Source: an uncultured Chitinophagaceae bacterium
Lineage (GTDB): Bacteria; Bacteroidota; Bacteroidia; Chitinophagales; Chitinophagaceae
Direction of reading: 5' to 3'
Assembly (NCBI GenBank): GCA_937873715.1
Contig: CALMYJ010000015.1
Location: 16,007-80,006, forward strand
DNA length: 64,000 bases
The notes below the pieces were generated by a model, which had not been told where the DNA came from, did no database searches, and saw only the letters and a program-made list of their open reading frames with translations. A program made the translations under genes and the position numbers. Shown in pieces: positions 1 to 9,792 of the stretch (position 1 is its first letter; every line of letters begins with the position of its first letter).

Positions 1-189
1 GCCTTAAAAGTACCCTCGCCAAAAGATGATATTGATGGCAGCATGGTAGGCGAAGTGTACTGGAAAGAAAATAACCTGGAGCGTATTGTAACCTACTGTG
101 GTAAAGATGTGGTTACCGTAGCCAACATCATACTGCGCTTTAAAGGACTACCCCTGCTCAAAGAAGAGCAAATTGTTATTGTGCCTTAG
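1..189 (+). CDS. 3'-5' exonuclease, PolB-like (3' end only)
   Basis: The reading frame is open from the first base of the window and stops at TAG 187-189, leaving the last 62 residues. The tail has a YCGKDVVTVA segment followed by LRFKGLPLL, which resembles the last conserved motif of the predicted PolB-type 3'-5' exonuclease family (DNA_pol_B_exo2) common in Bacteroidota; the Tyr and Asp would be the final metal-site motif. The N-terminal catalytic motifs lie outside the window, so the family call is moderate. Such proteins are thought to trim DNA or RNA 3' ends. Only 112 bases separate it from pgi. Confidence 0.6.
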   Translation, partial: ALKVPSPKDDIDGSMVGEVYWKENNLERIVTYCGKDVVTVANIILRFKGLPLLKEEQIVIVP

Positions 190-259
190 CACTATAGATT
201 TTCTTTAACAAGCCAACCCTTTTTAAGCTACACAGGGTTGGCTACCCCTGCAGAAATAA

Positions 260-1897
<1,638 letters not shown>

Positions 1898-1931
1898 ATG
1901 AATATGGGGCATTAGCAGAGGGCTCATTTTT

Positions 1932-3383
1932 TTAATCCCGGTAATTTAATGCAGGCTGCCTGTCGCCTAACAGGGCTTTGTATGCGTAGTTGCCTTTGGC
2001 TTGTTTAAATTCTTCTTTAGCTTTTTGTATCAGCGTTGTATCAAGGTAAAGGTCGATGGCCGTTAGTGCCATTACTTTGGCGGCATTGATCATGCCTTTA
2101 ATACCAATCTCAGTACCGCCGCAGGCCACTGCCTGCCAGCTATGCCCGGGTGTGCCGGGTACCCAGGTAGCGGTACGCAGGCCAACAGTGGGTAAGGCAT
2201 AACTCACATCACCCACATCGGTACTACCCCCGCCAGCATCCATAGTAAGCTTTAATGGATTTATAGTTGAAGCTGTTGACAGGTCGGGCACATCGGTTGC
2301 ATTTAAAGTAGCCTGTATTTTTTGGGCAAATAATTTTTCTTCGGCATTATAGGTAATGCCTCCTGTTTTTTCGAGGTTGCGTTGCATCACTTCGGCCAGG
2401 GTTTTATTAAGCAGTAAATCATGTGTGCCGCCAATGATTTCATAATCCATTTTAGTATCTGTTCCGAGGGCGGCGCCTTTAGCAGCATTCACCACCCGGT
2501 CGAAAATATTTACCACTACATCTTTTTTGGGATGGCGCACATAGTAGTACACTTCAGCAAAATCAGGGATAACATTGGGCGCTTTACCGCCATTGGTTAT
2601 TACATAATGTATCCTTGTTTCCTGGGGTATATGCTCCCTCATCATGTTCACCATATTGTTCATCGCTTCTACCCCATCTAATGCCGATCGGCCTTTATCC
2701 GGTGCTGCTGAAGCATGTGCTGAAATACCGTAGAAACGAAACTTGGCCGATTTGTTGGCCAGGGCGCTGGTCATTGTTATACCATTGCTGCTGCCGGGGT
2801 GCCAGTGTATGGCTATATCCACTTCATTGAACAAGCCCTCCCTCACCATATATACTTTACCGCTGCCGCCTTCTTCGGCGGGGCAGCCAAATACTTTAAT
2901 GGTGCCCGTTAGCTTTTTTTCTGCTATGAGTTTTTTTACCGCAATACCCGAACCCACTGAGGCTACGCCAAACAAATGATGGCCGCAGGCATGACCGGCA
3001 TTTTTACCGGCAGGTTGTTTTTCGGGCGCAGTTGTTTGCGATAAGCCGGGCAGGGCATCAAATTCGGCCAATATACCAATTACAGGGTAGCCGCTGCCGT
3101 AGGTAGCTACAAAAGCCGTAGGGATACCGGCCACACCGGCCTGTACGGTAAAGCCATTATCTGCAAGTGTTTGCTGCAGCAGGGCACTGCTTTTTACTTC
3201 TTTATACCCCAGCTCGGCATAATCCCATATTTGCAGGGACATTTGTTTATACTGGCTGTAAGCCGCCTGTATGGTAGTGGCGGCACTTGTTTTAAGGAGT
3301 TCTGCCGTTTGAGGTTTTTTAGGTTGCGCCGTGGCGGTGCAGGCTGTGGTAACAACAATACAGAGTAGCAGGTATTTCATCAA
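1932..3383 (-). CDS. Secreted M20D amidohydrolase (AbgB-like)
   Basis: Zinc-dependent amidohydrolase of the M20D branch, close to AbgB (p-aminobenzoyl-glutamate hydrolase subunit B); the true substrate cannot be read from sequence. A hydrophobic N-terminus ending near ATAQ at residue 20 looks like a signal peptide, so the enzyme is probably periplasmic, whereas E. coli AbgB is cytosolic. The metal site is visible as GHACGHH at about 130-136 and the PAEEGGSGK segment carrying the general-base Glu. The central dimerisation insert (SAHASAAPDKGRSALDG) is present. 483 residues is normal for the branch. It converges with pgi and has no obvious operon partner; no AbgA-like partner is nearby. Confidence 0.85.
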   Translation of the reverse strand: MMKYLLLCIVVTTACTATAQPKKPQTAELLKTSAATTIQAAYSQYKQMSLQIWDYAELGYKEVKSSALLQQTLADNGFTVQAGVAGIPTAFVATYGSGYPVIGILAEFDALPGLSQTTAPEKQPAGKNAGHACGHHLFGVASVGSGIAVKKLIAEKKLTGTIKVFGCPAEEGGSGKVYMVREGLFNEVDIAIHWHPGSSNGITMTSALANKSAKFRFYGISAHASAAPDKGRSALDGVEAMNNMVNMMREHIPQETRIHYVITNGGKAPNVIPDFAEVYYYVRHPKKDVVVNIFDRVVNAAKGAALGTDTKMDYEIIGGTHDLLLNKTLAEVMQRNLEKTGGITYNAEEKLFAQKIQATLNATDVPDLSTASTINPLKLTMDAGGGSTDVGDVSYALPTVGLRTATWVPGTPGHSWQAVACGGTEIGIKGMINAAKVMALTAIDLYLDTTLIQKAKEEFKQAKGNYAYKALLGDRQPALNYRD

Positions 3384-3792
3384 TTACTTTTTGGTTAAAG
3401 GTACTGTTTTGCCATTAGTTCTGCTATGGGCTTAGGGGTGAGAGGTTTATGTAGCCGGTACTTCAAACTGGCAGGGGCAACAACATTTTTACAACAGCAC
3501 TACAACAAGATTAATCTTTACATTTTCAATGTATAGCTGGTGCTTCTACCCCCACCGGAGGGAATCAGTATTTTTTTGATGGCCAAATAATGTACCTGTA
3601 TTGATGAGCCGATTAGCAGAAGTTATTCGGCTCATTCATTATTGTAAAAACTTCCTGGGTTGAGGATTGTATTAGCTAAAAATATTGCATAATTTTTCGA
3701 CAGAGTATTGCAGTAGGCTGGATATTCAGTGCTTGTATAGCCTGGAACTGAAGTTGAACAAAAAATAAAAGCATAAGTAAACGATCAAATGT
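3384..3792. other. Intergenic region upstream of the M20D gene
   Basis: No open frame with coding character. It holds the hairpin at 3604-3635 and nothing else that I recognise. The segment from 3793 onward is assigned to the cassette-like element. Confidence 0.5.
3604..3635. repeat. Inverted repeat (hairpin)
   Basis: ATGAGCCGA at 3604-3612 is exactly complementary to TCGGCTCAT at 3627-3635, with a 14-base loop. There is no clear T-run on either side, so a terminator role is uncertain; it could equally be an operator or a remnant of a mobile hairpin. Confidence 0.55.
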
Positions 3793-3888
3793 CGAGAAGT
3801 ATTCCGTCAAGCCCGGATGTAGTACAGTAGCGATTTACAGTTGATTGAACTTCCGTCCGCCCCGCTTTTGACAATACTTTTGTTGGGC
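3793..3888 (-). repeat. attC-like recombination site
   Basis: Plus-strand elements: AAGTATT 3797-3803, CC, GTCAA 3806-3810, GC 3811-3812, a central spacer, GC 3864-3865, TT, TTGAC 3868-3872, AATACTT 3873-3879, TT, GTTGGGC 3882-3888. The arms pair in register with a two-base bulge on each side at different places, as the L boxes and extrahelical bases of attC sites do. About 96 bp is inside the known attC size range. The outer R' partner is supplied by the other end of the element (4497-4503). Conservation of sequence outside the R boxes is not expected in attC sites, so structure is the main evidence. Confidence 0.5.
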
Positions 3889-3894
3889 GCAGAT

Positions 3895-4224
3895 TTAGCC
3901 TTGAGTAATAACGATTCCGCCAATTGGCAAAGAAGGATTATTCAGATATTCTTTAATCTTTGGTGTTAATTTAGTCAACTCTTCATAACTATTAATTTTA
4001 GCTGATAAAACAAACACAGCTATTGTATATTTAATAAAATTTTGCTGATGCTGTAAGTTTTTGTCGAAGGTTAAAAGAGCGTCAAAATCATTTTCAATCA
4101 AAAGCTTTAAAAGCTCACCATTTTTTATACCATTCCAACCTTTGTCACGCACAGTATAAATTTCGTGTTCGGGAAAATCAAGTTTGAGACGTTTAGGTAG
4201 ATTTTCATCAAGCAACAGCCGCAT
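3895..4224 (-). CDS. DUF5615 PIN-like protein, probable toxin
   Basis: 109 residues starting MRLLLDENLPKRL, the characteristic opening of DUF5615/Mut7-C-like PIN-fold proteins. Asp and Glu of the DEN motif at 6-8 and the LLTFDKNL motif near 70-77 would supply acidic metal-binding residues of a putative nuclease. Members are usually paired with DUF433 proteins and are regarded as toxins of a type II-like toxin-antitoxin unit; the activity of most has not been shown. Its start overlaps the 3' end of the upstream DUF433 gene by 17 bases, which fits translational coupling with the antitoxin made first. It sits inside the cassette-like element. Confidence 0.8.
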   Translation of the reverse strand: MRLLLDENLPKRLKLDFPEHEIYTVRDKGWNGIKNGELLKLLIENDFDALLTFDKNLQHQQNFIKYTIAVFVLSAKINSYEELTKLTPKIKEYLNNPSLPIGGIVITQG

Positions 4225-4447
4225 AAAGTTGCTCTAAGTTTTTTGTATTAAACAATTTGTTAGCCAAATCTAATAATGCGATTGCTTGCTCTCTTGATAC
4301 TGTTGGGAAATCTTCCAAAAAGGCGTCTAAGGAAACACCTGCTTCTAGGTGATCAAATAAGGATTCAACAGGCACACGTGTTCCTTTAAAAACAGTCTGG
4401 CCTCCCAGGATTTCATTGTCAATTGTTATGAGATCTTTAATATCCAT
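4208..4447 (-). CDS. DUF433 protein, probable antitoxin
   Basis: 79 residues with the DUF433 hallmark ILGGQTVFKGTRVPVESLFDHLEAG, followed by a helix-turn-helix-like tail (VSREQAIALLDLANKLF). DUF433 proteins are small winged-HTH-type domains found in front of DUF5615 genes and are taken to be DNA-binding antitoxins that repress their own operon. The full domain is present and nothing is truncated. The start lies about 50 bases inside the GTTGGGC boundary, the position expected for the first gene of a cassette. Expression would need a promoter in this short leader or outside; none was recognised. Confidence 0.8.
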   Translation of the reverse strand: MDIKDLITIDNEILGGQTVFKGTRVPVESLFDHLEAGVSLDAFLEDFPTVSREQAIALLDLANKLFNTKNLEQLYAAVA

Positions 4448-4535
4448 ATATTAAAATTATGAAAAATTCCCCAATGACAACGGTCTGTGAATTTGCGCCC
4501 AACATAGCGTCTATCTGAGGTAGCCCAATAAAAAA

Positions 4536-4558
4536 TCCGGCTGCTCAACACAACCGGA
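4536..4558 (-). terminator. Rho-independent terminator of sucD
   Basis: On the minus strand TCCGG at 4558-4554 pairs with CCGGA at 4540-4536 and is followed by a T-rich run (complement of 4530-4535). It starts 25 bases past the sucD stop. Confidence 0.75.
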
Positions 4559-4582
4559 CTTCAAAAAAATATTTCGCTGTAA

Positions 4583-5458
4583 TTATTTCTTAATCGCTTC
4601 AGCCATTGTTTTACCAATATCTGCAGGACTAGCTACCACATGAATACCACATTCTGCCATGATTTTCATCTTAGCTTCGGCTGTGTCGTCGGCGCCGCCA
4701 ACAATAGCACCGGCATGGCCCATACGGCGGCCGGGAGGAGCAGTTTGTCCGGCGATAAAGCCAACAACTGGTTTTTTATTCCCTGTAGATTTGATGTATT
4801 CTGCCGCTTCGGCTTCCATACCACCGCCGATTTCGCCAATCATAACGATGGCATCGGTTTCGGGGTCGTTCATAAACAGTTCAACAGCCTGTTTGGTGGT
4901 AGTGCCAATAATAGGATCACCACCGATACCGATTGCTGTGGATATGCCAAGACCGGCTTTAGCTACCTGGTCGGCTGCTTCGTAGGTAAGGGTACCGCTT
5001 TTTGAAACAATACCAATACGACCTTTTTTGAAAATAAAGCCCGGCATGATACCTACTTTACATTCATCGGCAGTAATAACGCCGGGGCAGTTGGGGCCAA
5101 TCAGGCGGGTATTTTTGCCCTGCAGGTAGTTTTTTACTTTTACCATATCCTGCACCGGAATACCTTCGGTAATACATACCACCAGTGCAATACCTGCATC
5201 GGCAGCTTCCATTACTGCATCTGCAGCAAAAGCCGGAGGTACAAAAATGATACTCACATCAGCACCGGTGCTTTTAACTGCATCGGCTACCGTATTAAAA
5301 ACGGGCTTATCCAGGTGGGTGCTTCCGCCCTTGCCGGGGGTAACGCCGCCTACCAGGTTGGTGCCATACTCAATCATTTGAGTGGCATGAAAGGTGCCTT
5401 CCGTTCCGGTAAAGCCCTGTACAATGATTTTGGAATTTTTATTAACTAAAACTGACAT
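4583..5458 (-). CDS. sucD: Succinate-CoA ligase alpha subunit
   Basis: CoA-binding alpha subunit of succinyl-CoA synthetase in the TCA cycle, which makes ATP or GTP from succinyl-CoA. At 291 residues it has the standard length. Visible: the CoA-binding Rossmann start [11 protein letters not shown] at 14-24, GGVTPGKGG at 37-45, TEGIP at 97-101, GPNCPG at 121-126, and the phospho-histidine motif [13 protein letters not shown] with the active-site His at 248. The beta subunit gene sucC is not in this window, so the two subunits are unlinked here. A good -7 box lies 19 bases upstream and a terminator follows. Confidence 0.96.
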   Translation of the reverse strand: MSVLVNKNSKIIVQGFTGTEGTFHATQMIEYGTNLVGGVTPGKGGSTHLDKPVFNTVADAVKSTGADVSIIFVPPAFAADAVMEAADAGIALVVCITEGIPVQDMVKVKNYLQGKNTRLIGPNCPGVITADECKVGIMPGFIFKKGRIGIVSKSGTLTYEAADQVAKAGLGISTAIGIGGDPIIGTTTKQAVELFMNDPETDAIVMIGEIGGGMEAEAAEYIKSTGNKKPVVGFIAGQTAPPGRRMGHAGAIVGGADDTAEAKMKIMAECGIHVVASPADIGKTMAEAIKK

Positions 5459-5476
5459 GGTAATTTTTTAGTGCCG

Positions 5477-5484
5477 CAAAAATA
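5477..5484 (-). promoter_or_regulatory. -7 promoter box of sucD
   Basis: Minus-strand TATTTTTG matches TAnnTTTG exactly, 18 bases before the sucD start codon. Confidence 0.6.
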
Positions 5485-5633
5485 GGGCAAAATGTATTGT
5501 AAAACGGATTAAGCACAGTACGAATAAAATATTTTAATGGCATCGTTGCCAGTCTGGTTTACACAAATTTTTAAGTTGACTTAAGCTACACCTGGTTTAA
5601 AAAAGCTTACCGGAAGTGGGCCGGAGTGGCAGC

Positions 5634-6119
5634 CTAATGCAAGCTGATTACCCTTCTTATTTTCCAGCCGGTGGCGGTATGCTGCCAAATGATGGTAAAC
5701 CGGCCCGGACGGGGTGTACCGCCGGATACATCTTTACTGTTGTGAAAGGTATGCAGGCCAATTTCTATGGCGCCATATCCGGGTACAGGATACACTTCGG
5801 CACTGCCTTTTACCAGTTGCCTGGTAACCCTGCCGCATACATTTTTTTGGGTAGCAGCTATAATTTCAGTCTTTGATGTCATTAAGCCTCCTTTATCGTG
5901 GTAAAACTCAATACTGTCAGCAAAAAAAGAGGCGTATTTATCCAGTTGCACACTGCAGGTATTGTACGCCCCAAAAAACTGGCTGTCTAATGCCATAATG
6001 GTGTCGTACAACACAGTATCATCCGGCTTGTAGTTTTTGGTGATGCGGTAACTGTTGTGTAAGCTACTGCTGCATCCGAGCATAACTGTTGCCAAAAACA
6101 AAAGCATAAAATATTTCAT
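5634..6119 (-). CDS. NTF2-like (DUF4440-type) lipoprotein
   Basis: 161 residues. The N-terminus MKYFMLLFLATVMLGC is a lipoprotein signal with the lipobox Cys at residue 16. The rest has the pattern of the SnoaL/DUF4440 cone-shaped NTF2 fold: a helix (DTIMALDSQFFGAYNTCS), the ADSIEFYHDKGG strand-turn, a GRVTRQLVKGSAEVYPV strand and a C-terminal FTIIWQHTATGWKIRRVISLH strand pair, which is the DUF4440 ending. Most such proteins have no known substrate. It stands alone between sucD and the methyltransferase gene. The 180-base gap on its 3' side shows nothing recognisable. Confidence 0.75.
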   Translation of the reverse strand: MKYFMLLFLATVMLGCSSSLHNSYRITKNYKPDDTVLYDTIMALDSQFFGAYNTCSVQLDKYASFFADSIEFYHDKGGLMTSKTEIIAATQKNVCGRVTRQLVKGSAEVYPVPGYGAIEIGLHTFHNSKDVSGGTPRPGRFTIIWQHTATGWKIRRVISLH

Positions 6120-6152
6120 GGTGAGACTTCTTAAAAAAAGTGATGCAAAGAT

Positions 6153-6896
6153 TTACCGTCCCTTTTTTACAATCATAATCAGCCGTGGTGATTTGCGTAC
6201 ATCGTAATGGCAAAAATCGTAGCCGCCAAATACTTCCTGTATCTGCATACCCTGGTAAGCAAACATTTCGGTGAAATCGCCGAGAGAAAACTTGGCTACT
6301 TTTTCAGTGTAAATCAAAGGCACTTCAAGGGCATCATCTTCCACTTCAATTTTTTTGTAAAAATGAGTTTCGTCGAACCATTTGGTGATAAAAAAATTAA
6401 TACCATTTACCTGTTCTTCGTGCTGGTGCACCAGGTGATCTTCGGCATAGTGCACATTGAGGAAATCTATTACGAGTGTACCACTGGGCTGCAGGGATTG
6501 TGCAATGGTGCGGATGGCATTATCATGCTCCCGGCGTGTATTGAAATAACCGAAGCTGGTAAAAAAATTAAAAGCATAATTAAAGTAGTTGATCCAAAAA
6601 GGCAGGCGCATATCATGCCGGAAAAAATGCAGGTTTTGTGCTTCATACTGCAGGGCTTCGGCAATGCTGTCTTCACTCAGATCGATGCCGGTAACATCAA
6701 AACCCTTAGCCGCTAATTGTATGGCGTGGCGGCCACGGCCACAGGCCACATCCAGCATGGTAGCGCCGGGCGCAGGCTGCAGGTACTGCACCACCTGGTC
6801 AATAAAAGCAGCCGCTTCTTTTTCATCCCGTTTAAAATATAAGAGGTGATAGTACGGGGAATTGAACCAGTTTTTAAACCAGGGCTGCTTATCCAT
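6153..6896 (-). CDS. Class I SAM-dependent methyltransferase
   Basis: 247 residues. Motif I is MLDVACGRGRHAIQLAAKG at about 45-63, followed by the acidic post-I residue in VTGIDLS, so the Rossmann-like SAM site is complete. The DMRLPFW segment and FTSFGYF resemble the small-molecule (Methyltransf_25 and bacterial SAM-binding) branch. The substrate cannot be predicted. It is the last gene of a minus-strand run after surE and a small membrane protein, with only 14 bases between it and the latter, so co-transcription is likely. Confidence 0.85.
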   Translation of the reverse strand: MDKQPWFKNWFNSPYYHLLYFKRDEKEAAAFIDQVVQYLQPAPGATMLDVACGRGRHAIQLAAKGFDVTGIDLSEDSIAEALQYEAQNLHFFRHDMRLPFWINYFNYAFNFFTSFGYFNTRREHDNAIRTIAQSLQPSGTLVIDFLNVHYAEDHLVHQHEEQVNGINFFITKWFDETHFYKKIEVEDDALEVPLIYTEKVAKFSLGDFTEMFAYQGMQIQEVFGGYDFCHYDVRKSPRLIMIVKKGR

Positions 6897-6910
6897 ATCG
6901 GGATATTAAT

Positions 6911-7213
6911 TTAGGCAAATGTTTTTATCACCAGTACCAGCAGGCCATAAATAACCGTTACGGCAAATATGCCTTTGGCTGTTTTATCCTTATGCTGGTT
7001 AAGATACAACGTAAAAAAAAGTGCATTGAGCAGCAACGAGAGGCTGAGGCTTACCGATAGCGTACGGTAGCCCGGCTCGTACATCAAAAACTGAAAGGTT
7101 TCTTTAAAACTGAAAATGCTCATTTTAGTAAATTTAAAAATAAGCAATCCGAGTACCGGGGCCAGCACACCAATAACCACGCCGAGCCAGAAATTATCTT
7201 TTTTGAATAGCAT
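6911..7213 (-). CDS. Small three-helix membrane protein, unknown function
   Basis: 100 residues, not recognised beyond its topology. Three hydrophobic spans are evident, at about 10-27, 51-71 and 82-99. Its ATG shares one base with the surE stop codon (TAATG, minus strand around 7213), an arrangement that usually gives coupled translation. A methyltransferase gene follows 14 bases downstream. Nothing suggests an enzymatic site. Confidence 0.7.
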   Translation of the reverse strand: MLFKKDNFWLGVVIGVLAPVLGLLIFKFTKMSIFSFKETFQFLMYEPGYRTLSVSLSLSLLLNALFFTLYLNQHKDKTAKGIFAVTVIYGLLVLVIKTFA

Positions 7214-8016
7214 TATATCTTCCAGTTTTTTTGAAGCTGTTCTTTCAATTTGTAATGTGTAAGGTCGAACTGCACAGGCACCACACTTACATAATTATTT
7301 TCCAATGCCCACACATCGGTATCCCGGCCTTTATCAAAATTTACAAATTTGCCGGTAAGCCAGTAGTATTTTTTACCGTGAGGGTCTTTACGTTCTTTAA
7401 AATCCTCTTCGTATTTAGCATAAGCCTGGCGACATACTTTGATGCCTTTAATCAATTCCATCGGCACAGAAGGTATATTAACGTTCAGCAAAAAATGTTT
7501 ATCTAATTTTTTACCGAGCAGGCTGCTTACAATTTTGCGTACATAGTGCCGGGATGGGGCAAAGTCGGCTTCATAATTATAATCCACCAGCGAAAAGCCG
7601 ATGCTGGGTATGCTTTCGATGCTGGCTTCCATAGCTGCACTCATGGTACCGCTGTATATTACATTAATGGAGTGATTGGCACCGTGATTGATGCCGCTGA
7701 GGCAGAGATCGGGTTTGCCGTGGAGTATTTTATCTACAGCAAGTTTAACGCAGTCTACCGGGGTGCCGGTGGTTTGCCAGGCTTCTACCCCATCAAACAT
7801 ATCTACCTTACTCATACGCAGCAACTGGCCGATGGTAATGGCATGGCCCATGCCGCTTTGTGCTTTATCGGGCGCAACAACAACTATTTTCCCGAGGTCT
7901 TTTACTGCTTCTACCAGGTTGCGTATACCCGGTGAAGTTATACCATCGTCGTTGGTGATAAGGATGGTGGGTTTCTTTTTGGCAGGTGTTTTTGAGGTAT
8001 TGCTTTTTTTCGTCAT
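7213..8016 (-). CDS. surE: 5'/3'-nucleotidase SurE
   Basis: Metal-dependent nucleoside-monophosphate phosphatase, linked in other bacteria to stationary-phase survival. The family signature ILITNDDGITSPGI at 18-31 carries the metal-binding Asn and Asp pair. DKAQSGMGHAITIG, the GTPVDCV segment and CLSGINHGANHSINVIYSGTMSAAMEA (the second metal-site region) are all present. Residues 1-15 are a basic, Lys-rich extension (MTKKSNTSKTPAKKK) before the fold begins; there is no closer Met. At 267 residues it is typical. It heads a run with the small membrane protein and the methyltransferase. Confidence 0.95.
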   Translation of the reverse strand: MTKKSNTSKTPAKKKPTILITNDDGITSPGIRNLVEAVKDLGKIVVVAPDKAQSGMGHAITIGQLLRMSKVDMFDGVEAWQTTGTPVDCVKLAVDKILHGKPDLCLSGINHGANHSINVIYSGTMSAAMEASIESIPSIGFSLVDYNYEADFAPSRHYVRKIVSSLLGKKLDKHFLLNVNIPSVPMELIKGIKVCRQAYAKYEEDFKERKDPHGKKYYWLTGKFVNFDKGRDTDVWALENNYVSVVPVQFDLTHYKLKEQLQKNWKI

Positions 8017-8038
8017 GGTGTGGTATTAATATCCGGGT

Positions 8039-8497
8039 TTAAAAACCTCTCAGCAGTGGTTTGGCAATGGCTTCCCTGAAAGGCCAGGGTATTGAGGCCA
8101 GTATCAGTAAAATGGCAAGGCCAAAAAAGAGCAGCATTTTTTTATGCTTTGCGGCATCGGTACCAGCTTTTTTAACAGCACTGCGGCCAATATGTACCAG
8201 TACCCAGGCCAGCAGCATCATGCTCATATGCTCCAGCGAAAAAAAACGGGCATAGGCATCCGATTTATACTGCGAAAAATTTTTGAGTTTATCCAACCAG
8301 TCGTTGCCAAAATACAGGATAAGCCCCAGCAGTAGCTGAATATCGCAGCTAATCATAAAAAACAGGTTGCTGCGGTTATCGGCGGCAGTGTAGGCTCTTT
8401 TGCCCATTACGCCGGTTAGGGCATTAATGAGTGTCCACAGGCCGAAAAGCAAAACTGCCCAGCGGAGCAGGTTGTGCAGGGATAATACAAATTGCAT
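8039..8497 (-). CDS. Four-helix membrane protein, cytochrome b561-like topology
   Basis: From the ATG at 8497 the protein has 152 residues and starts MQFVLSLHNLLRW. The frame extends 11 codons further upstream, but a TAnnTTTG box falls inside that extension, so the shorter start is preferred. Four hydrophobic segments are visible. His residues sit in HNLLRW, SLEHMSMM and VHIGR, positions that could ligate heme as in small cytochrome b-type membrane proteins; this is inference. The protein is known only as a conserved Bacteroidota membrane protein. surE begins 22 bases downstream, so the two may share a transcript. Confidence 0.7.
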   Translation of the reverse strand: MQFVLSLHNLLRWAVLLFGLWTLINALTGVMGKRAYTAADNRSNLFFMISCDIQLLLGLILYFGNDWLDKLKNFSQYKSDAYARFFSLEHMSMMLLAWVLVHIGRSAVKKAGTDAAKHKKMLLFFGLAILLILASIPWPFREAIAKPLLRGF

Positions 8498-8510
8498 ACA
8501 GGATTTTTTA

Positions 8511-8518
8511 CAAAAATA
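8511..8518 (-). promoter_or_regulatory. -7 promoter box for the 8497 gene
   Basis: Minus-strand TATTTTTG is an exact TAnnTTTG match 13 bases before ATG 8497. It lies inside the longest open frame and so decides the start codon. Confidence 0.55.
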
Positions 8519-8530
8519 AGGGCTGCACAC

Positions 8531-8853
8531 TCAATGTGTTCAGAATTATTCAATAGCTGCTGGCACTATTTAAAAAAGAAGGATTTTCAAGAGTGCCTGG
8601 TACAACCTTTTAAAGTTGCCCTGCTGCATGCAGCAAGGGAAAATTAAGACTAAGGTTTGAATGAAAAGTGCACTAAGTGCAGTGTACGTCCCATACCTAT
8701 ATGCTGTATTTGAAAATGCCAGGAGCCTATTTATAGCGAACTTAAAACTGCTTTCCTCTAATGCCGGTTAATAAAAAATATTCGAAAAATATACACTGAG
8801 ATTTTGTTAAGCTAAATAGTTTAGTATATTTGTGCTAACCAAATTAGTGTACT
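8531..8853. other. Intergenic region before the S24 regulator gene
   Basis: No coding frame. It contains the perfect 12-base palindrome GCTGCATGCAGC at 8623-8634 (flanked by CCCT and AAGGG) and the promoter and operator-like palindrome described separately. Confidence 0.5.
8812..8832 (+). promoter_or_regulatory. Promoter with overlapping palindrome, S24 regulator gene
   Basis: TATATTTG at 8825-8832 matches TAnnTTTG. Immediately before it CTAAA (8812-8816) and TTTAG (8820-8824) form a palindrome around TAG, placed in the spacer where a bound repressor would block sigma. Autoregulation by the downstream HTH protein is an inference. Confidence 0.5.
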
Positions 8854-9609
8854 ATGTCGCTTGCAGGTCAAAATTTAAAATATCTGCGCAAACTGCGTGG
8901 ATGGACACAGGAAGAGTTTGCCCATAAGCTGGGTATTAAACGTTCATTGATTGGAGCCTACGAGGAGGAAAGGGCCGATCCCCGGCTGGATGTACTCGAA
9001 ATAGTAAGTGGCATCTTTAAGTTATCGCTGGATGAACTGCTGCTGAAAGACCTGGGTAACAGCAGCGGCAGTTATTTGGCCAAAAGGCGCCAGCAAAAAA
9101 TGATGTCGGCCGAAAGAAATGTAATTCATTTTGTGCCGGTAAAAGCCGCAGCAGGTTACCTGGCTGGTTATGCCGATACAGAATTTATTGACGAGCTCAA
9201 CACGTTTACCCTGCCCATGCTCAGCAGTGGCAATTACCGGGCTTTTGAAATTATTGGTGATAGTATGTTGCCCACACCCAGTGGCAGTATTATTGTAGGT
9301 GAAAAATGGGAAGGCAGCGTGGATGATATTAAAACCAACCAACCTTATATCGTCATCAGCCGTAATGAAGGCATTGTATATAAACGTGTGGTAAAAAGTA
9401 ATAAGGCTAAGGATAAACTAACGCTGGTGAGCGACAATCCGCAGTTTCAGCCCTACCAGGTGAACCTGGAAGATATACTGGAACTCTGGCAGGCGCAAAT
9501 GGTGATAAGCAAAGTAAGCCTTCAGCAGCGCTGGGATATGGAAACCCTGGCCGGCATGGTAAGCAACCTGCAAAACCAGGTAAGTTCCTTAAAAAAGAAA
9601 ATGAATTAG
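8854..9609 (+). CDS. XRE-family regulator with S24 (LexA-like) domain
   Basis: 251 residues. An N-terminal HTH_XRE domain (LKYLRKLRGWTQEEFAHKLGIKRSLIGAYEEERADPR, about 8-44) is fused to a C-terminal S24 peptidase-like domain. FEIIGDSMLP puts the nucleophile Ser at 137 and GIVYKRVVK puts the general-base Lys at 177. An Ala-Gly bond at 100-101 in VKAAAGYLAG is where LexA-class proteins cut themselves. A short coiled coil ends the protein. The parts fit a DNA-damage or stress-sensing autoregulated repressor. It lies 183 bases before ssb on the same strand, an apt neighbour. It is not necessarily phage-derived, since no phage genes surround it. Confidence 0.88.
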   Translation: MSLAGQNLKYLRKLRGWTQEEFAHKLGIKRSLIGAYEEERADPRLDVLEIVSGIFKLSLDELLLKDLGNSSGSYLAKRRQQKMMSAERNVIHFVPVKAAAGYLAGYADTEFIDELNTFTLPMLSSGNYRAFEIIGDSMLPTPSGSIIVGEKWEGSVDDIKTNQPYIVISRNEGIVYKRVVKSNKAKDKLTLVSDNPQFQPYQVNLEDILELWQAQMVISKVSLQQRWDMETLAGMVSNLQNQVSSLKKKMN

Positions 9610-9740
9610 CAGATAGGTGAATAGAACCTGCTTTGATGCTGACTTTTACCAGCGATTCCAAATCATTTTGAATGTTAAAAGTTTGTAACGCTCTGCATTG
9701 CCTTTGCCCGTGTATAACTTTTAATAACCCCATTTTCTTT

Positions 9741-9763
9741 ATTCGATACTTTCGGCTTCGAAT
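9741..9763 (+). promoter_or_regulatory. Inverted repeat in the ssb leader
   Basis: ATTCGA at 9741-9746 is complementary to TCGAAT at 9758-9763. The interval holds TACTTTCG, one base from a TAnnTTTG box. It could be a regulated ssb promoter; weak. Confidence 0.3.
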
Positions 9764-9792
9764 ACATCTTTTAATAGTTTAAAATTACAGTT

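Larger units (their letters stand above)
3793..4503 (-). mobile_element. Solitary integron-type gene cassette carrying a toxin-antitoxin pair (inferred)
   Basis: On the minus strand the segment reads: G followed by TTGGGC (complement of 4497-4503, an R' box of the form GTTRRRY), then the DUF433 and DUF5615 genes, then GCCCAAC (complement of 3882-3888, an R'' box of the form RYYYAAC), then a long imperfect stem ending in CTCG near 3793. This is what a circular cassette looks like after opening between G and TT of its attC site. The cassette would be about 710 bp. The architecture is seen directly; integron-type mobility is inference, since no integrase or second cassette is in the window. Confidence 0.55.

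Noticed and set aside
8854..9609. Prophage repressor
   Set aside because: XRE-S24 proteins are often phage repressors, but no integrase, Cro-like or structural gene is within reach, and ssb is the neighbour.
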